Origin: Schizophyllum amplum
Taxonomy: Eukaryota > Basidiomycota > Agaricomycetes > Agaricales > Schizophyllaceae
Assembly (NCBI GenBank): GCA_007026445.1
Contig: VDMD01000078.1
Location: 54,795 to 118,794 of the forward strand
Length of the DNA stretch: 64,000 bases
Reading direction: 5' to 3'
Part shown: in pieces, positions 21,637 through 31,829 of the stretch
Layout: each line of letters begins with the position of its first letter
Numbering within the stretch: the stretch's first letter is position 1
Position numbers and translations under genes: made by a program
The notes under the pieces: model-generated
The model's input: only the letters and a program-made list of their open reading frames with translations
Told to the model about the DNA's origin: nothing
The model's database searches: none

Positions 21637-23554
21637 ATGTCGTCGCGCGCGTTCGACGACCCACTGTACGAGGTGTCGGAGGAAAGCATTCACGCGCTCG
21701 CAGCCCTTCACTCAGATCTGCTTACCATCGTGAGCCCAACCGCGCGTGCAAAATCCAAGCAAGCTGCCTCTCTCCGAGCCCATCGAGTCCTCGAATCATC
21801 GTCTCCATTTGCTCTCCTTGAGCAGGAACCACCTCGTCCCCGCGCCGCCTTGGCCAATGACTGCCGATTCGTGCGAAACGTTGTCAACAATCTCAAGGGT
21901 CTCCTCATGGTATACACGGTGGCCATCATCCCGTCTGGATCCCACACAGAGATTCCCGACAAACTATCATGTCGGGCGCAGCAATTCGTTCCCTGGCTGG
22001 ACTTTGCGTACGTAACGCATGGCGTGTCGCCATCGTGGGCGCGAAGCTATCCCGAACTTCCACTCTTGCTGTCCCAGCTTTTATGGTCCATCGTCGTGCA
22101 CGAGAAGCAGAAAATCGTGCCTTTGATACGCCAGGTCCCTCGTTTTTTGACCTTGATTCTCGGCGTTTGGTTGAGTCATCCAATGCACTATCTGCGCGTC
22201 GCATCCCAAGGACACCGTCCGGACAATGGCCACATAAACGGCCAGACCGTGGATCTCGTACACACGCAGATCCATGGCGAGCTCGATCTCATGGACGTCT
22301 TGCGCGCGGAGCTACGTCAAATGGTTGGTGGCAGACGTACTGTGCGTCGCTTGCTGAGACTCGTCGTCTGGCCGCTGTGTCTCGAATCGACATGCGAATC
22401 GGACAGCACATGGATGGATTGGATATACTATCACCTGCGAGCCAGCATCGCTGTGCTTCAAGCGCTGGGCTACGAGAGGGCCGCTCTACCGCGGCGATTC
22501 TTCCGCATTGTCCTTTCAAATGTGGATCAGATGGCCCATCGCGTCGACGAGGAGCTACCGCACTGGTATCTAGCGGCGGTTGTACAGATCCTGCGTATGG
22601 CTCTCTGCGGAAACATCGATGACTCTCCGTCACCACACATCGTCATGAACGCCATCCGTGCCGGAATTATACACTTCCTCACAACGTTCGCCCCTGTTTT
22701 CGAGCGGCTCGGTGAGGCCTATCTCGGGGATGTTGCACAAATCGAGGAAACACTAGCAGCCCATTCATGCATTTCTTCTGTACTCAAAGTGATCCATCGT
22801 CGCCATGCTCACCTTCTCGAGGACAACTCAGCCTCAGCGGACGCACGACGGAGCTTCCCGCGGCTGATGTACGCATTCACGCGTCACTGGACGGAATACA
22901 CGCGATTCCAAGTGGTGAAAGCCTGGACGCAGTACATCACTTGCTGCAACCGTCTCGCGGTATGTCTACCAAGTGTTCTCTCGGGAAGCAGAACACTGAA
23001 TTAGCTACTTCACAGGATACGCACGAGATGGCATTCAAAGTCTGCCCGTGTAAGATGTCATTTTACTGCTCAGTCGCGTGCCAGCGAGCAGATTGGCGTG
23101 CCAGGCATCGTCTGGACTGCCCCTATGAAGAATATCAGGGCTTCAGCGGCAAGTATGCATGACTTGTCGCACTCGATGCACTCTCTAATCAACCGCTCTA
23201 GGTTGGCTGGCCGTCGAAGACGCGCTCTTCCTCATTCACCTTGCGCGGAATGTCATACAACGGGAGGGCGATTCCATCGAGTCGGAGATGGCCACTGAGG
23301 AGGTATCCGCGGAGGAAAGACTCAGCGTACGCGTCGACCTGACTCGTTTGGTGGACAACGGACAGGAATTTGCTTGGTCGGTAGACATAATCGACCGCGA
23401 TGATGGCGATACTGAGTCGCCGGCGGTTATTATCTGCTTCAGATCTGGTGCATGGGAGATGACACGATATCCGGATGTATTGTACGAGGCGTTCAGGCCT
23501 ACGCTGGAGGATGATATGCCGCTTCCTGGCAGTTTTCCCGGCGCGGAACGTTGA
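21637..23554 (+). CDS. MYND-type zinc-finger protein, copy 3 (MYND3)
   Basis: The most intact family member. Exons 21637-22959, 23016-23148 and 23202-23554 give about 602 aa. The N-terminal 440 residues are helical (SSRAFDDPLYEVSEESI at the start, FALLEQEPP near 55, LMYAFTRHWTEY near 410). The MYND finger spans the first intron: CCN before it, then CPCKMSFYCSVACQ, a Trp, and HRLDC. The second intron starts with GC (GCAAGT) and ends TCTAG. Frame continuity requires this GC-AG choice, and the MYND2 intron at the same site also begins GCAAGT. The C-terminal domain (WLAVEDALFLIHLARNVIQ ... VIICFRSGAWEMTRYP) is shared by the family. A protein-protein adaptor role is the usual inference for MYND proteins; the partner is unknown. 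Confidence 0.85.
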
Positions 23555-24587
23555 TAGCGAACCATGTTGTTCAGCAAATGTCTCTGAATTTATCCGATAG
23601 ATCTTTCCATCAAGATGATTTGGTATACGTCATAAGCTGAGCGTGTGTCCTGTGCTCTGCGAGGACAAGGCTACGATAGTAATTCAGTTAAGGCTGGAAG
23701 TCGAACTTGAACATCCAAGCACGTGACGTTACGGCAATATCCGATCACGAATGAGCCAGCGCTCATCGGGTCCTCGCGCCGTGCTCCCTTCGACCATCAT
23801 TCTCCTCAGGCAATCGGGTTCTTCGTATTTACCCTCTCATATGCACTCTGTACTCGGCGGAAAGCTTTGAATCTGGATTTATGGCATCAACCAGGACGGC
23901 AGGGTCATGGTGTCGCTTCTCAGGCGACTCTCAGGACACCAGGGCTCGGCGTACCATTGCGTAAGTCCCTATCCAGGCAATCCGATATGAAGTGTGCATT
24001 CTGAACCCCGCTTCTCAGCTCATATTGATATGGACGATGGAGGATACTAACGGCTTTCGAGTCTGGTAATGATACTGTGATTCAACGCGACACGTTACTC
24101 CAGCTGCATGCACAAGGTGGACCTCGTCCCCTCTTCCAGCTTTCCCTCATCAGTGATCACAACTCCCTTCGATAACCACGGCCTCTCTGCATACCCACGA
24201 TAGCCGAACGATAGCGCACGAAAGAAGGCTGTCGAGTTCGGCGTCGCCTCATGCGATCGGCGTGGCTGGGAGGCGGACATTACAATCTGTCCATCTCGCT
24301 CGCGACTATCACGAGGAGGTCTGACTACAGGTGGGCGCAGCCGTTGAAACACCTGTCTAGCGTCAGATCTGACGAGTATCGGACACAGGTATCAACGACA
24401 ACGCAATGCTTGAATTGGAACCGGCTGCGATCGGCCATGCACAACGCATGCTGCCTGAACCTTCCAGCCTGTTCGTCGCGCCGCCCCTCAGCCTCGCTCC
24501 CCACCGCGCGTCTTCCGTCACCCATCCAGCTCCCATATAACCAGCCGCTTCTGTGCCCAGTCCTCACATCTCCTCAACCATAACACC
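23555..24587. other. Intergenic region MYND3-coiled-coil gene, with core promoter
   Basis: No supported gene. A CACGTGAC-N3-ACGGCAATATCCG element lies at 23720-23743 and is repeated at 33575-33598. A TATA-like CATATAAC at about 24533, some 55 nt before the next ATG, is a plausible core promoter for the coiled-coil gene. Confidence 0.4.
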
Positions 24588-26061
24588 ATGTCTTCATCGA
24601 TGTTTTCCTTCGAGTGCGTCTACGATTGCATCTCGAGTTGACATGTAGCTAACCAGATCACGCAGCGCCGGCCGTCCGAGGAGCTGGAGCGATAGCACCG
24701 GGACTGCGAGCGACGCCTCCGACTTCCCTCCCCGCACACCGTCACCATCGCCTCCCTTCATCACCCCCTCTGCCTTCTCCAAGTCCTTCCTCGACTCTCC
24801 ATCCCCCACGCCCACGTTCTCCACCCCCAAAGCCTGGCCCGCGGACCCGCGCAGCTGCCTTCGCCTGCTCGAGCAGCAGCTCGACGAAGCCGAGAACGGC
24901 GCGCGCGTCTTCGCCCGTGCCCTGGCTGACGCGGAGCTCGCAATCGCCGAGGCGGAGGAGCGCATTGTAGACGCCGAGCAGAGGGCGAGCGAGGCGCATG
25001 TCTGGGCGCAGACTGCTGAGGAGCGTGCCCAAGTCGCTCAGCAGCACGCATCGGCAGAGAGCACTCGTGCCGCGCTGGCCGACAAACACGCCGCCGAGTC
25101 GGAAGCCCGGGCGCAGGACGCCGATCTTCGCACGGAGGAGGCAGCCGTGCAGGCCAGCAATGCGGATGCCCGCGCGCTGCAGGCGGAGGAACGCGCCTCT
25201 CAAGCGGAATCGGTGTCGCGCGAGGCAGTGGAGCGCGCATCTCTCGCCGAAGCGCAAGCTCAGGATGCGGACGCTCGTACTCGTGCAGCCGATATGCAAG
25301 CCAGCGAAGCCGACGCCCGAGCCCTGGAGGCCGCTGAACGTGCGATGGGTGCTGAGCAGCGCGCGAAGACAGCGGATGCTCGCGCGCGGGACGCCTACGA
25401 GAAGGCGCAGTCAGCCGGTGCGCGTGCGGAGGAGGCAGAAGCCCGAGCTGCGCGTCGGGAGCTCGAGGCGGATGCACGCGCTGCGGACGCGTCTTCCCGC
25501 GCCGAGGACGCTACCCGACGCGCCCGCGACGCAGACGAGCGCGCGGACGCCGCCGTCGGCCGTGCCATGGAGTCCGACACCGCTCTCGCCACCGCCGAGG
25601 CCCGAGCCCGCGAGGCCGAGGCTGTCGTCAGCCAACTCCAGGACGTCGTCCATCAACTCGAGGAGCGCGCCAGCAACGCCGAAGCCCGCGTCGTCAAGGC
25701 CGAGACGCGCGCCCTGGCTGCCGAGGTGCGCTGTGCTGAGGCCGAGGACGGTCTGCAGGCGGCTCACAAGCGCGCGCAGACGGCGGAGGTGCGGACGTTC
25801 GAGGCGGTGACGCGGGAGCACGGCATGGAGCAGCGGGCGTCGGTGATGGCGTCGAGCGCGCGCGAGGCGCGGGAGCAGGCGGACACGCTCGCGCGTCGGG
25901 CTGAGCGTGCGGAGCGGCGCGTGCAGGAGCTCGAGCAGCTGGCGAAGGAGCTGGACGAGCGGCTGGTGGTGGCCACAGTGCACGATGCGCGGGAGGCCGA
26001 GTTGTTGGACGCCCTGCGCCAGGTCCCGACCGGGCCCTTCGTAGCGAGGATGGTGAGGTGA
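24588..26061 (+). CDS. Alanine-rich long coiled-coil protein
   Basis: Exons 24588-24613 and 24666-26061, separated by a 52-bp intron (GTGCGT donor, GCTAAC branch site, CGCAG acceptor). They give about 473 aa. Residues 1-80 are Ser/Pro-rich and probably disordered (SDFPPRTPSPSPPF). From about residue 90 to the end is one continuous Ala/Glu/Arg heptad array (repeated ARA.EAEERA, QAEERASQAE), predicted as a very long coiled coil. An extra 3' intron is possible: a GTGAGG donor at 26053 and acceptor at 26102 would replace the last two residues with 49 more ending at 26252, including a hydrophobic segment (VLEALGGVSVLVGAGAL) that could anchor the protein in a membrane. Function unknown. Confidence 0.75.
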
Positions 26062-26279
26062 GCAATTAAGGCGTGCGGATGTTCTATTTGCTGACGATCA
26101 AGGTACTGGTACAGGGTATGGTCAGCGTACTGGAGGCTCTAGGCGGTGTGTCTGTGCTTGTCGGCGCAGGCGCTCTGAGGTGGATCGATCGGAAGGTTCA
26201 ATTCTCTAGAGGGAGTCATATATTTATGCCCTTGCTTCAGCTTGGGATGTAGCATGGACCCATTGTATGTATACATGTA

Positions 26280-28167
26280 TTACGACCCGGTCCTACTCGA
26301 CATGCTGGATATAAAATAACTGATGTCGAGCTTGAAGGGAAGCATGCGTCTAACTGGCGCCCCGCCCATTTGAATCTTTATCTCGATAAGGACTGTACGA
26401 GGTCGTATCCGCGCATTGACCGGGCGCGTGTATACCTCGTACACGTCATTGGGGAAAATTCGTGTTAGGTCGCCCATAATCACAGCCTCTGTCATGGCTC
26501 CGGCGTTCATGTCTTGGATGAGTTGTGTCGTCACCTGCGAGGACAATGTCTTGCGGTTCGCGGCGATGTAGGCGTAGACGTCGGTGCATATGTACACGAC
26601 GTCGTTGAGCGACATGGCTCCTATAGAAATGCGGGGAGTTCTCGATGAGAGGCAGGTAGTACTAGCTCGCTTGTTTATAATGGCTCACCTCGGAGGCGCA
26701 ACGGACCTTGGGCTGCGTCGCATTTCTGGCGATGTCCCATCTGCCAATGCAGCCGTTGACAGCTACCGGAGCAGAAGTAAACTCCTCCACAGGGACATAT
26801 GCCGCGTACGGTTTCGTTATGGGGACCCTCATAGTGCATACGCACCGGTTAGCATTGTGGACGTGAAGCTCTGATATTCCGCTTACAATTTGGGTGTTTG
26901 CGCACGGCATCTGGTGCTTCCAATGAGAACGCTCGCGCACAGCTTTGTAGGCGCCGATGTGTGTCTGATACACGCGGACGACTGCGTTGTGATCGATTGC
27001 TGTCTTCAATGCCCGAGGGTGACGGCCGGTGTAGTACTCTCGGCCGTGACGTCGATGGAAAACGCGCAGGATGGTAGGTTGGCACATTGCAATTGATAGC
27101 CTCGTCGAGAATTCAGTGACGTCGCCCTCTACGTTGAGTTTCCCGATGCGCACAAGCAAGTCGAACGCACCACCTTCGATCAGACGCTGGAGCGTGCGGT
27201 TGTCCGCATCCGGCTCGCACAGCGCACTGAGTAGGAAGGTGATGTGGCAAGCAGCTCCGTAAGTCTCCTTACGGGAGAGACAGTGCTGGCCGGCATCAAT
27301 AAATCCTGCGATGACTCGGCGAGGACATGGACCCGTGCGAGGGAATTGAGGCTGACGGATGATGTGGGCGATGGCCAAGAAGTACTGATATAATACCTCT
27401 GAGGTCGACTCGATGGCGGGCAGTCGGACAAGGTGGTTAGCCTGTCGAACGAAGAGTCGGTAGAGACCGCGCGTATCTGGTGCCATTTGGTTGAGCTGAG
27501 TGACGAAAATCATCTTCGTATGATCAGAGCTCGGCCCGAAAAGACAGTTGTGGAGAGCAATGGCCGCCAGTGTGAAGTTGTACGGTATGATGGTCTCGTC
27601 AGAGCGGTTGCCGGGCGATGTAGACGGGTAGGACGCGCAGTTGAGCCATACCTCGAAGAAGGGTTGCAGAATGTCTGCGTGATCTTCGAGGAAGTGCCGA
27701 ACGCGTGGATCGCCGGACTGAAAGACAGCTCGGTAAGTCCGCGCAACGATGAATAAACAATCGCAGGCGTCGCGTAGTCCCACAGGCGGATCCTGGGATG
27801 CGGCTTTCGTCGGAAGAAAGATGCTGATCCATCTGAAGACGTCGGGCCACAGCGTGTAAAGCGCGTCTCCAACCTCTGCGTTCATCTCCCCAGGTGAGTT
27901 GAGCGCAGCATCGTACACTTCGCTCATAACAGCGAGGGCCGTCATGATGACCGCGCCGAGTCCTGTACGATCGTCGTCGGGTGATTGTGAATACTCCAAG
28001 GATAACACGAGGGATAGGTAGCTGGCCGAGGATACAGCCATGTTGAACGCTGCCAGAGTTTCTGGTGTAGGATTGGCTCGATATCTCAGTGTGAGCTCCC
28101 ATAGGGCCTTGAGAAAGCGGTAGTCCTCATAGTACGGAGATGTTGGAGACACTTCGTTCGGACGCAT
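26280..28167 (-). CDS. Divergent MYND-type zinc-finger protein (MYND4)
   Basis: Minus strand, exons 28167-26887, 26827-26689 and 26620-26280, about 586 aa. The first exon encodes about 427 helical residues, built like the tandem MYND array but strongly diverged. Exon 2 restores a frame encoding the MYND core CPCGGVYFCSGSCQ, a Trp, and HRQKC; the unspliced frame misses it. The upstream Cys (MPCANTQI) lies before intron 1, the same split as in MYND1-3. Intron 2 is GT-AG here (GTGAGC), whereas the tandem copies use GC-AG. The C-terminal 113 aa (SLNDVVYICTDVYAYI) match the position of the shared LARNVI domain. The start is the ATG at 28167; the frame is open upstream but has no ATG. It faces the coiled-coil gene tail-to-tail. 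Confidence 0.8.
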
Positions 28168-28745
28168 ACCTGGAGTCAAAGACACCGGCAGAGGTGAATT
28201 TTATGGAAACTACTCGCGCGAGAATAACTCGCCTTCAATCACTTTGTCGAGGCCAATGAGTGAAAAAGGACAAAGTCGACAGACGTACGATCGATCGGCC
28301 TCCCCCATTTCTCGGGCCGCTCAGCCGAAGCATTCCTACAGTCTCTCGAGGTGACACATGTTGACTACCTCTGCTCGAAGGACTCCGTCTCGAAGGATCG
28401 CCGGGCGTTTTCTAGTCACCTCGTGAGTCGAAAAGTCGAGTCCTTTGCCCTATCAATCCCCCCGACGAGCGTCCGGGCTTTGCCCTTGCGGATAATAGGC
28501 AAAAATGTATCGTGTTGAACGACGTAATGTACATTGAAGCCGGGCAGGTTTTGCCTTTATCTCAGTTGCGACGCCGACGCCGAAGTCGACGAGCCGCACA
28601 ATACAGAGAATCCTAGTCGAATGAAAGTCTGGACAAGCAGATCAGCTACAAGCTCCCCCAGACAGACGACGACGACCCCCTCCAGGACAGTACTCACCTA
28701 TACGCGCCTATCCTCGGGTCTCACGAGCGCCGGGACCCCATGTCG
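28168..28745. other. Intergenic region with MYND4 promoter
   Basis: Separates MYND4 from the next minus-strand gene. It holds the MYND4 upstream region and the 3' flank of the 28746-29924 gene. No gene, repeat or clear TATA box recognised. Confidence 0.3.
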
Positions 28746-29924
28746 TCACTTGCGAACGAGATACTTGTCCATCGGCCCCTCCTGCACCTTGGCGCGGTTG
28801 ATGACCGAGTCACCAGTCCTGCGCTTGCCCTTCGCGCTCCCGCGTCCGTCCTGAAGTTCAACCGTCGTGCCCCCGCCCGTCGCCTTCATGCCCCTCCCAC
28901 CATCCGCGTCGAGTTTGGGCTTCGCGCTCCCGCTGCCGCGCCTGATGGCAATGCTAGCCTTGCGCGCGGCTTTGGCTGCACTCGCGCTCGCGGCTGCAAG
29001 AGCGCTCGCCTTGGCTTTCGGCTTCCATGAGGTGATCTTCGCGTTCGCGGTCAGCGGCGGACGGTCCAGACGGGTCGTCGCATTCGCCGATTTAGTCGTC
29101 GACTTGCCGGAATCGGTCCTCGCCTTCGCGGCCGCGGATGTCGCTAGACTAGACCCGGATGCGGACGTCGCCAGACCGGATCCAGATGCAGGCGTCCTCA
29201 CTGCAGGCCCAGGCGCGGCAGTCGCAGACGCCGCCGACGCAGCAGCCTCAGCCGCACGCCTGTCGCTTCCCATGGCAACCATGTTCATGAAGGAGTACAA
29301 GTCGTCCAACGGGAAGTCGCTACCGTCGAATGCGCGAGAGGTCCGGTTCAACAATCCACCCGACGGTGGCGAGTAATGCATGGCGGTCTCGCCGTACGCC
29401 GGGTCGTCCTCGGACAGCCCCAGATACGCGCAGAGAGCGCGTCCGAAGAGGGGGAACTGGCGGTATGCGAGGTGAGCTGATGATAACAGAAGATGAGGGA
29501 GCAGAAAACGAAGATTCCGTACCTCTCTACGCGTGTGGCTCATCTTCCAGTACCACTCCAAATCCCACCGGTCCGTGCACTGGCCGATCATTGCGCCGCG
29601 GTGTTTTCCGTACGGCACGCGCACATACTTGGCATGCTCGACGGCGCATTCCACGTATGCTTGGGCGGCGGTCACAGCGGCTTCGCGGGTGCGTCCCTAC
29701 ATTGGATCAGTACTTGCGCTCAGACGGTGTCAGATTTTACTTACCTTACGACGTAGGAGGTCCTTGAGATCTGAGAACATGATCTCGTTGATAGCTTTCC
29801 CCTGATACGCGCAGCTGAACGAGACAACATGTCCGCCAATGTTCGGGTCCCTGTAGAAGGATAGCCCATCGTCGCTTACGAGGTCGGCATCGGTGAAGCT
29901 GAGGAGCCGATACTCTGAGCTCAT
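28746..29924 (-). CDS. Protein with exonuclease-X-C-terminal-like motif and disordered basic tail
   Basis: Minus strand, exons 29924-29745, 29696-29523 and 29456-28746, about 354 aa. Intron 1 (48 bp) has strong GTAAGT/GTAG signals. Intron 2 (66 bp, GTACGG...CGCCAG) is a multiple of three without stops, so retention would still give a protein. Residues 80-145 contain VPYGKHRGAMIGQC and DLEWYWK, then FPLFGRALCAYL. This resembles the small P[FY]GKHKG...WL module seen at the C-terminus of exodeoxyribonuclease-X-like proteins. That is a motif resemblance, not a confirmed domain. From about residue 175 the protein is Ala/Ser/Lys-rich and probably disordered, with a basic end (MDKYLVRK). A TATAAAG sequence lies about 30 nt upstream of the ATG. 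Confidence 0.6.
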
Positions 29925-30484
29925 GATGGAAGAAGTGGATGAATGACAGCTTTATACTAGTTTTAGTTTAAGGAATGGCGGGAGTGCTGGGAGGATTTCT
30001 CAGTGCCTACCCAAAGAAAGAGTTGGGAAAGTGCTTACCGATTCATTTGAGAGGTCAGAGAAAGACGGGCGTCAAAGAGAGACAAGCGAATAATGGCATC
30101 AAGGAGTTCCCTTGTATTTATGAGGCGGCTTATGGCGCTATCTGCAGGCGTTCCATAGCATTCCTTTCATCTGCAGTTCTGCTGCCGCGAGCATTAGAGA
30201 AACTTTCGTGAACTCGCAGAGAGCATGCATGTTCACGCAGTGAGATATTCGAATAAGCAGTATAAATTGCATTGCAGACAGTGAGGTACGGGGGAGGAAA
30301 CTCAGCGGTAGATGGTGGAAGGCGGGGACAGTGATGGTTCTGTTCAAGTTTGGCTTTGTTTGGACTTGTTTCGCGATCCCGTCGGAACGTCGGACCGATC
30401 AGGGCGCCTCCAATCTTTCGCTCGAACGTCCATCTCGCTTGTCTTATACTAGTCCTCCTTCGCTCTTTACGGAGGGTCAGAACA
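29925..30484. promoter_or_regulatory. Divergent promoter region between the 28.7-kb gene and BTB1
   Basis: A 560-bp head-to-head spacer. A minus-strand TATAAAG at about 29950-29957 is close to the left gene. A plus-strand TATAAAT near 30260 and a pyrimidine-rich leader (TCTTATACTAGTCCTCC near 30443) precede BTB1. No other features. Confidence 0.45.
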
Positions 30485-31552
30485 ATGACAGCCGACCTAC
30501 AGAAGGTCGAAGACCTGTGGTTTCCAGACGGGAACGTTATCATTCGCGCCGGCGAGCGCATCTGCCGCGTCTACAAGGGCTTCCTCACCTCACAATCACC
30601 TGTCCTCGCGGATATGTTCTCGATACCACAGCCTCCCGACGCACAAACTATGGATGGACTACCAGTTGTGGTGTTTCCGGACGCCCCAGAGGATGTTCTG
30701 CATTGGCTGAAAGCCATGTTATTCCCCAGGTGCGTTGTTGCGTGCAACGTCGATCGATTGTGTGCGCTGACGAAACTCTCTGCTTCGTATCAACGTATCA
30801 TCAGATCCTTCGAGGCATATCCGGTCAAAATCGAGATGCACCAGCTCTTCGCTGTCCTGCGCTTGAGTCACAAATACGACGTGCAGCACCTCCGACGGCG
30901 CGCCCTCTACCACCTCAGCACGGTTCTTCCGACCGAACTCGCTACTAAATTTCCCCTCAGAGGCGACATGGATGCCAGCATCATCATCAGCTACTGCGGC
31001 GACCACGACTGTCATGCCTTCCTGCTCAACGTCGTGCCACTCGTTCACGAGATAGGTGCAGTTTGGCTCCTGCCGGCAGCCCTCTATCAACTACATACCG
31101 CATACCATATTCCCTACAACCCCAAAATCAGTCTCGTTGCCCTGACCGATGCTCTCCCGGCCATCGACGTCGCGCGCCTGTGGCGCATCGCTCACGCTCT
31201 GCCGCGCGCATTCCCGCATTCCCTGACCGACAAGTGGACAGTCGAGGACTGCAAATATTGCGTCGACCTGAGCGGGGAGGCGATAGAGGGAACTTATCAG
31301 TCTCTTCTTACCGATCCCCTCGAGTTCTATGGTCCTGCGGATGAGATGGACGACGACGAAAGTTCTGATTATGAAAGCTATATTCTGATTGTCAGAATGT
31401 GTAGCCCGTGTTACCGGGAGGCGCGCAAGGACTACCGCGGGATGGCCCAGCGGTTCTGGGATGCGCTGCCCGGCTTGCTGGAGCTGCCGACATGGGAGGA
31501 ACTGCGCGCTATGAAGGCGAGTGATGTCGGGACGACCAACACGACGACGTAG
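30485..31552 (+). CDS. BTB/POZ-domain protein 1 (BTB1)
   Basis: Exons 30485-30729 and 30805-31552, 330 aa. The N-terminal BTB/POZ core shows VEDLWFPDGNVIIRAGERIC, then RVYKGFLTSQSPVLADMF, where the D-x-x-F/Y type core and S-x-x-L-x-x-M-F motif are typical of fungal BTB proteins. The single 75-bp intron (GTGCGT donor, CATCAG acceptor) is at the same codon as in the four paralogues. It is a multiple of three with no stop, so its excision is inferred from the paralogues. After it come LFAVLRLSHKYDVQHLRRRA and a helical C-terminal half. BTB domains dimerise and often recruit cullin-3 ligases; no Kelch or MATH domain is present. Divergent from the preceding gene. Confidence 0.85.
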   Translation: MTADLQKVEDLWFPDGNVIIRAGERICRVYKGFLTSQSPVLADMFSIPQPPDAQTMDGLPVVVFPDAPEDVLHWLKAMLFPRCVVACNVDRLCALTKLSASYQRIIRSFEAYPVKIEMHQLFAVLRLSHKYDVQHLRRRALYHLSTVLPTELATKFPLRGDMDASIIISYCGDHDCHAFLLNVVPLVHEIGAVWLLPAALYQLHTAYHIPYNPKISLVALTDALPAIDVARLWRIAHALPRAFPHSLTDKWTVEDCKYCVDLSGEAIEGTYQSLLTDPLEFYGPADEMDDDESSDYESYILIVRMCSPCYREARKDYRGMAQRFWDALPGLLELPTWEELRAMKASDVGTTNTTT

Positions 31553-31829
31553 TGGAAAGATTGTATATTCAGTTTTTTGGGCTCGCGTAGGAAATCATGT
31601 ACGTCGGTATCAGTAGCCCCTAAGCAAGTCTGAGGTAGATTATGTGGAGAGAATTCGCGACAGACTTGTGCCTAATGAGCAACGGTAGAACTTATCAAAC
31701 TTCGAACCGCGAGGTCGCACGAGAAGCTTATGCATGTTCTACGATTCATTTTCTTTATCAATCAAACCTTGTGCGACGCCGACCTGTTGACAAGTGAGCA
31801 TCCCAAAACTTTGCTATCCAGCATGGATC

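Noticed and set aside
26584..27262. Plus-strand ORFs opposite MYND4
   Set aside because: They lie antisense to a gene with clear splice signals and a restored MYND finger.
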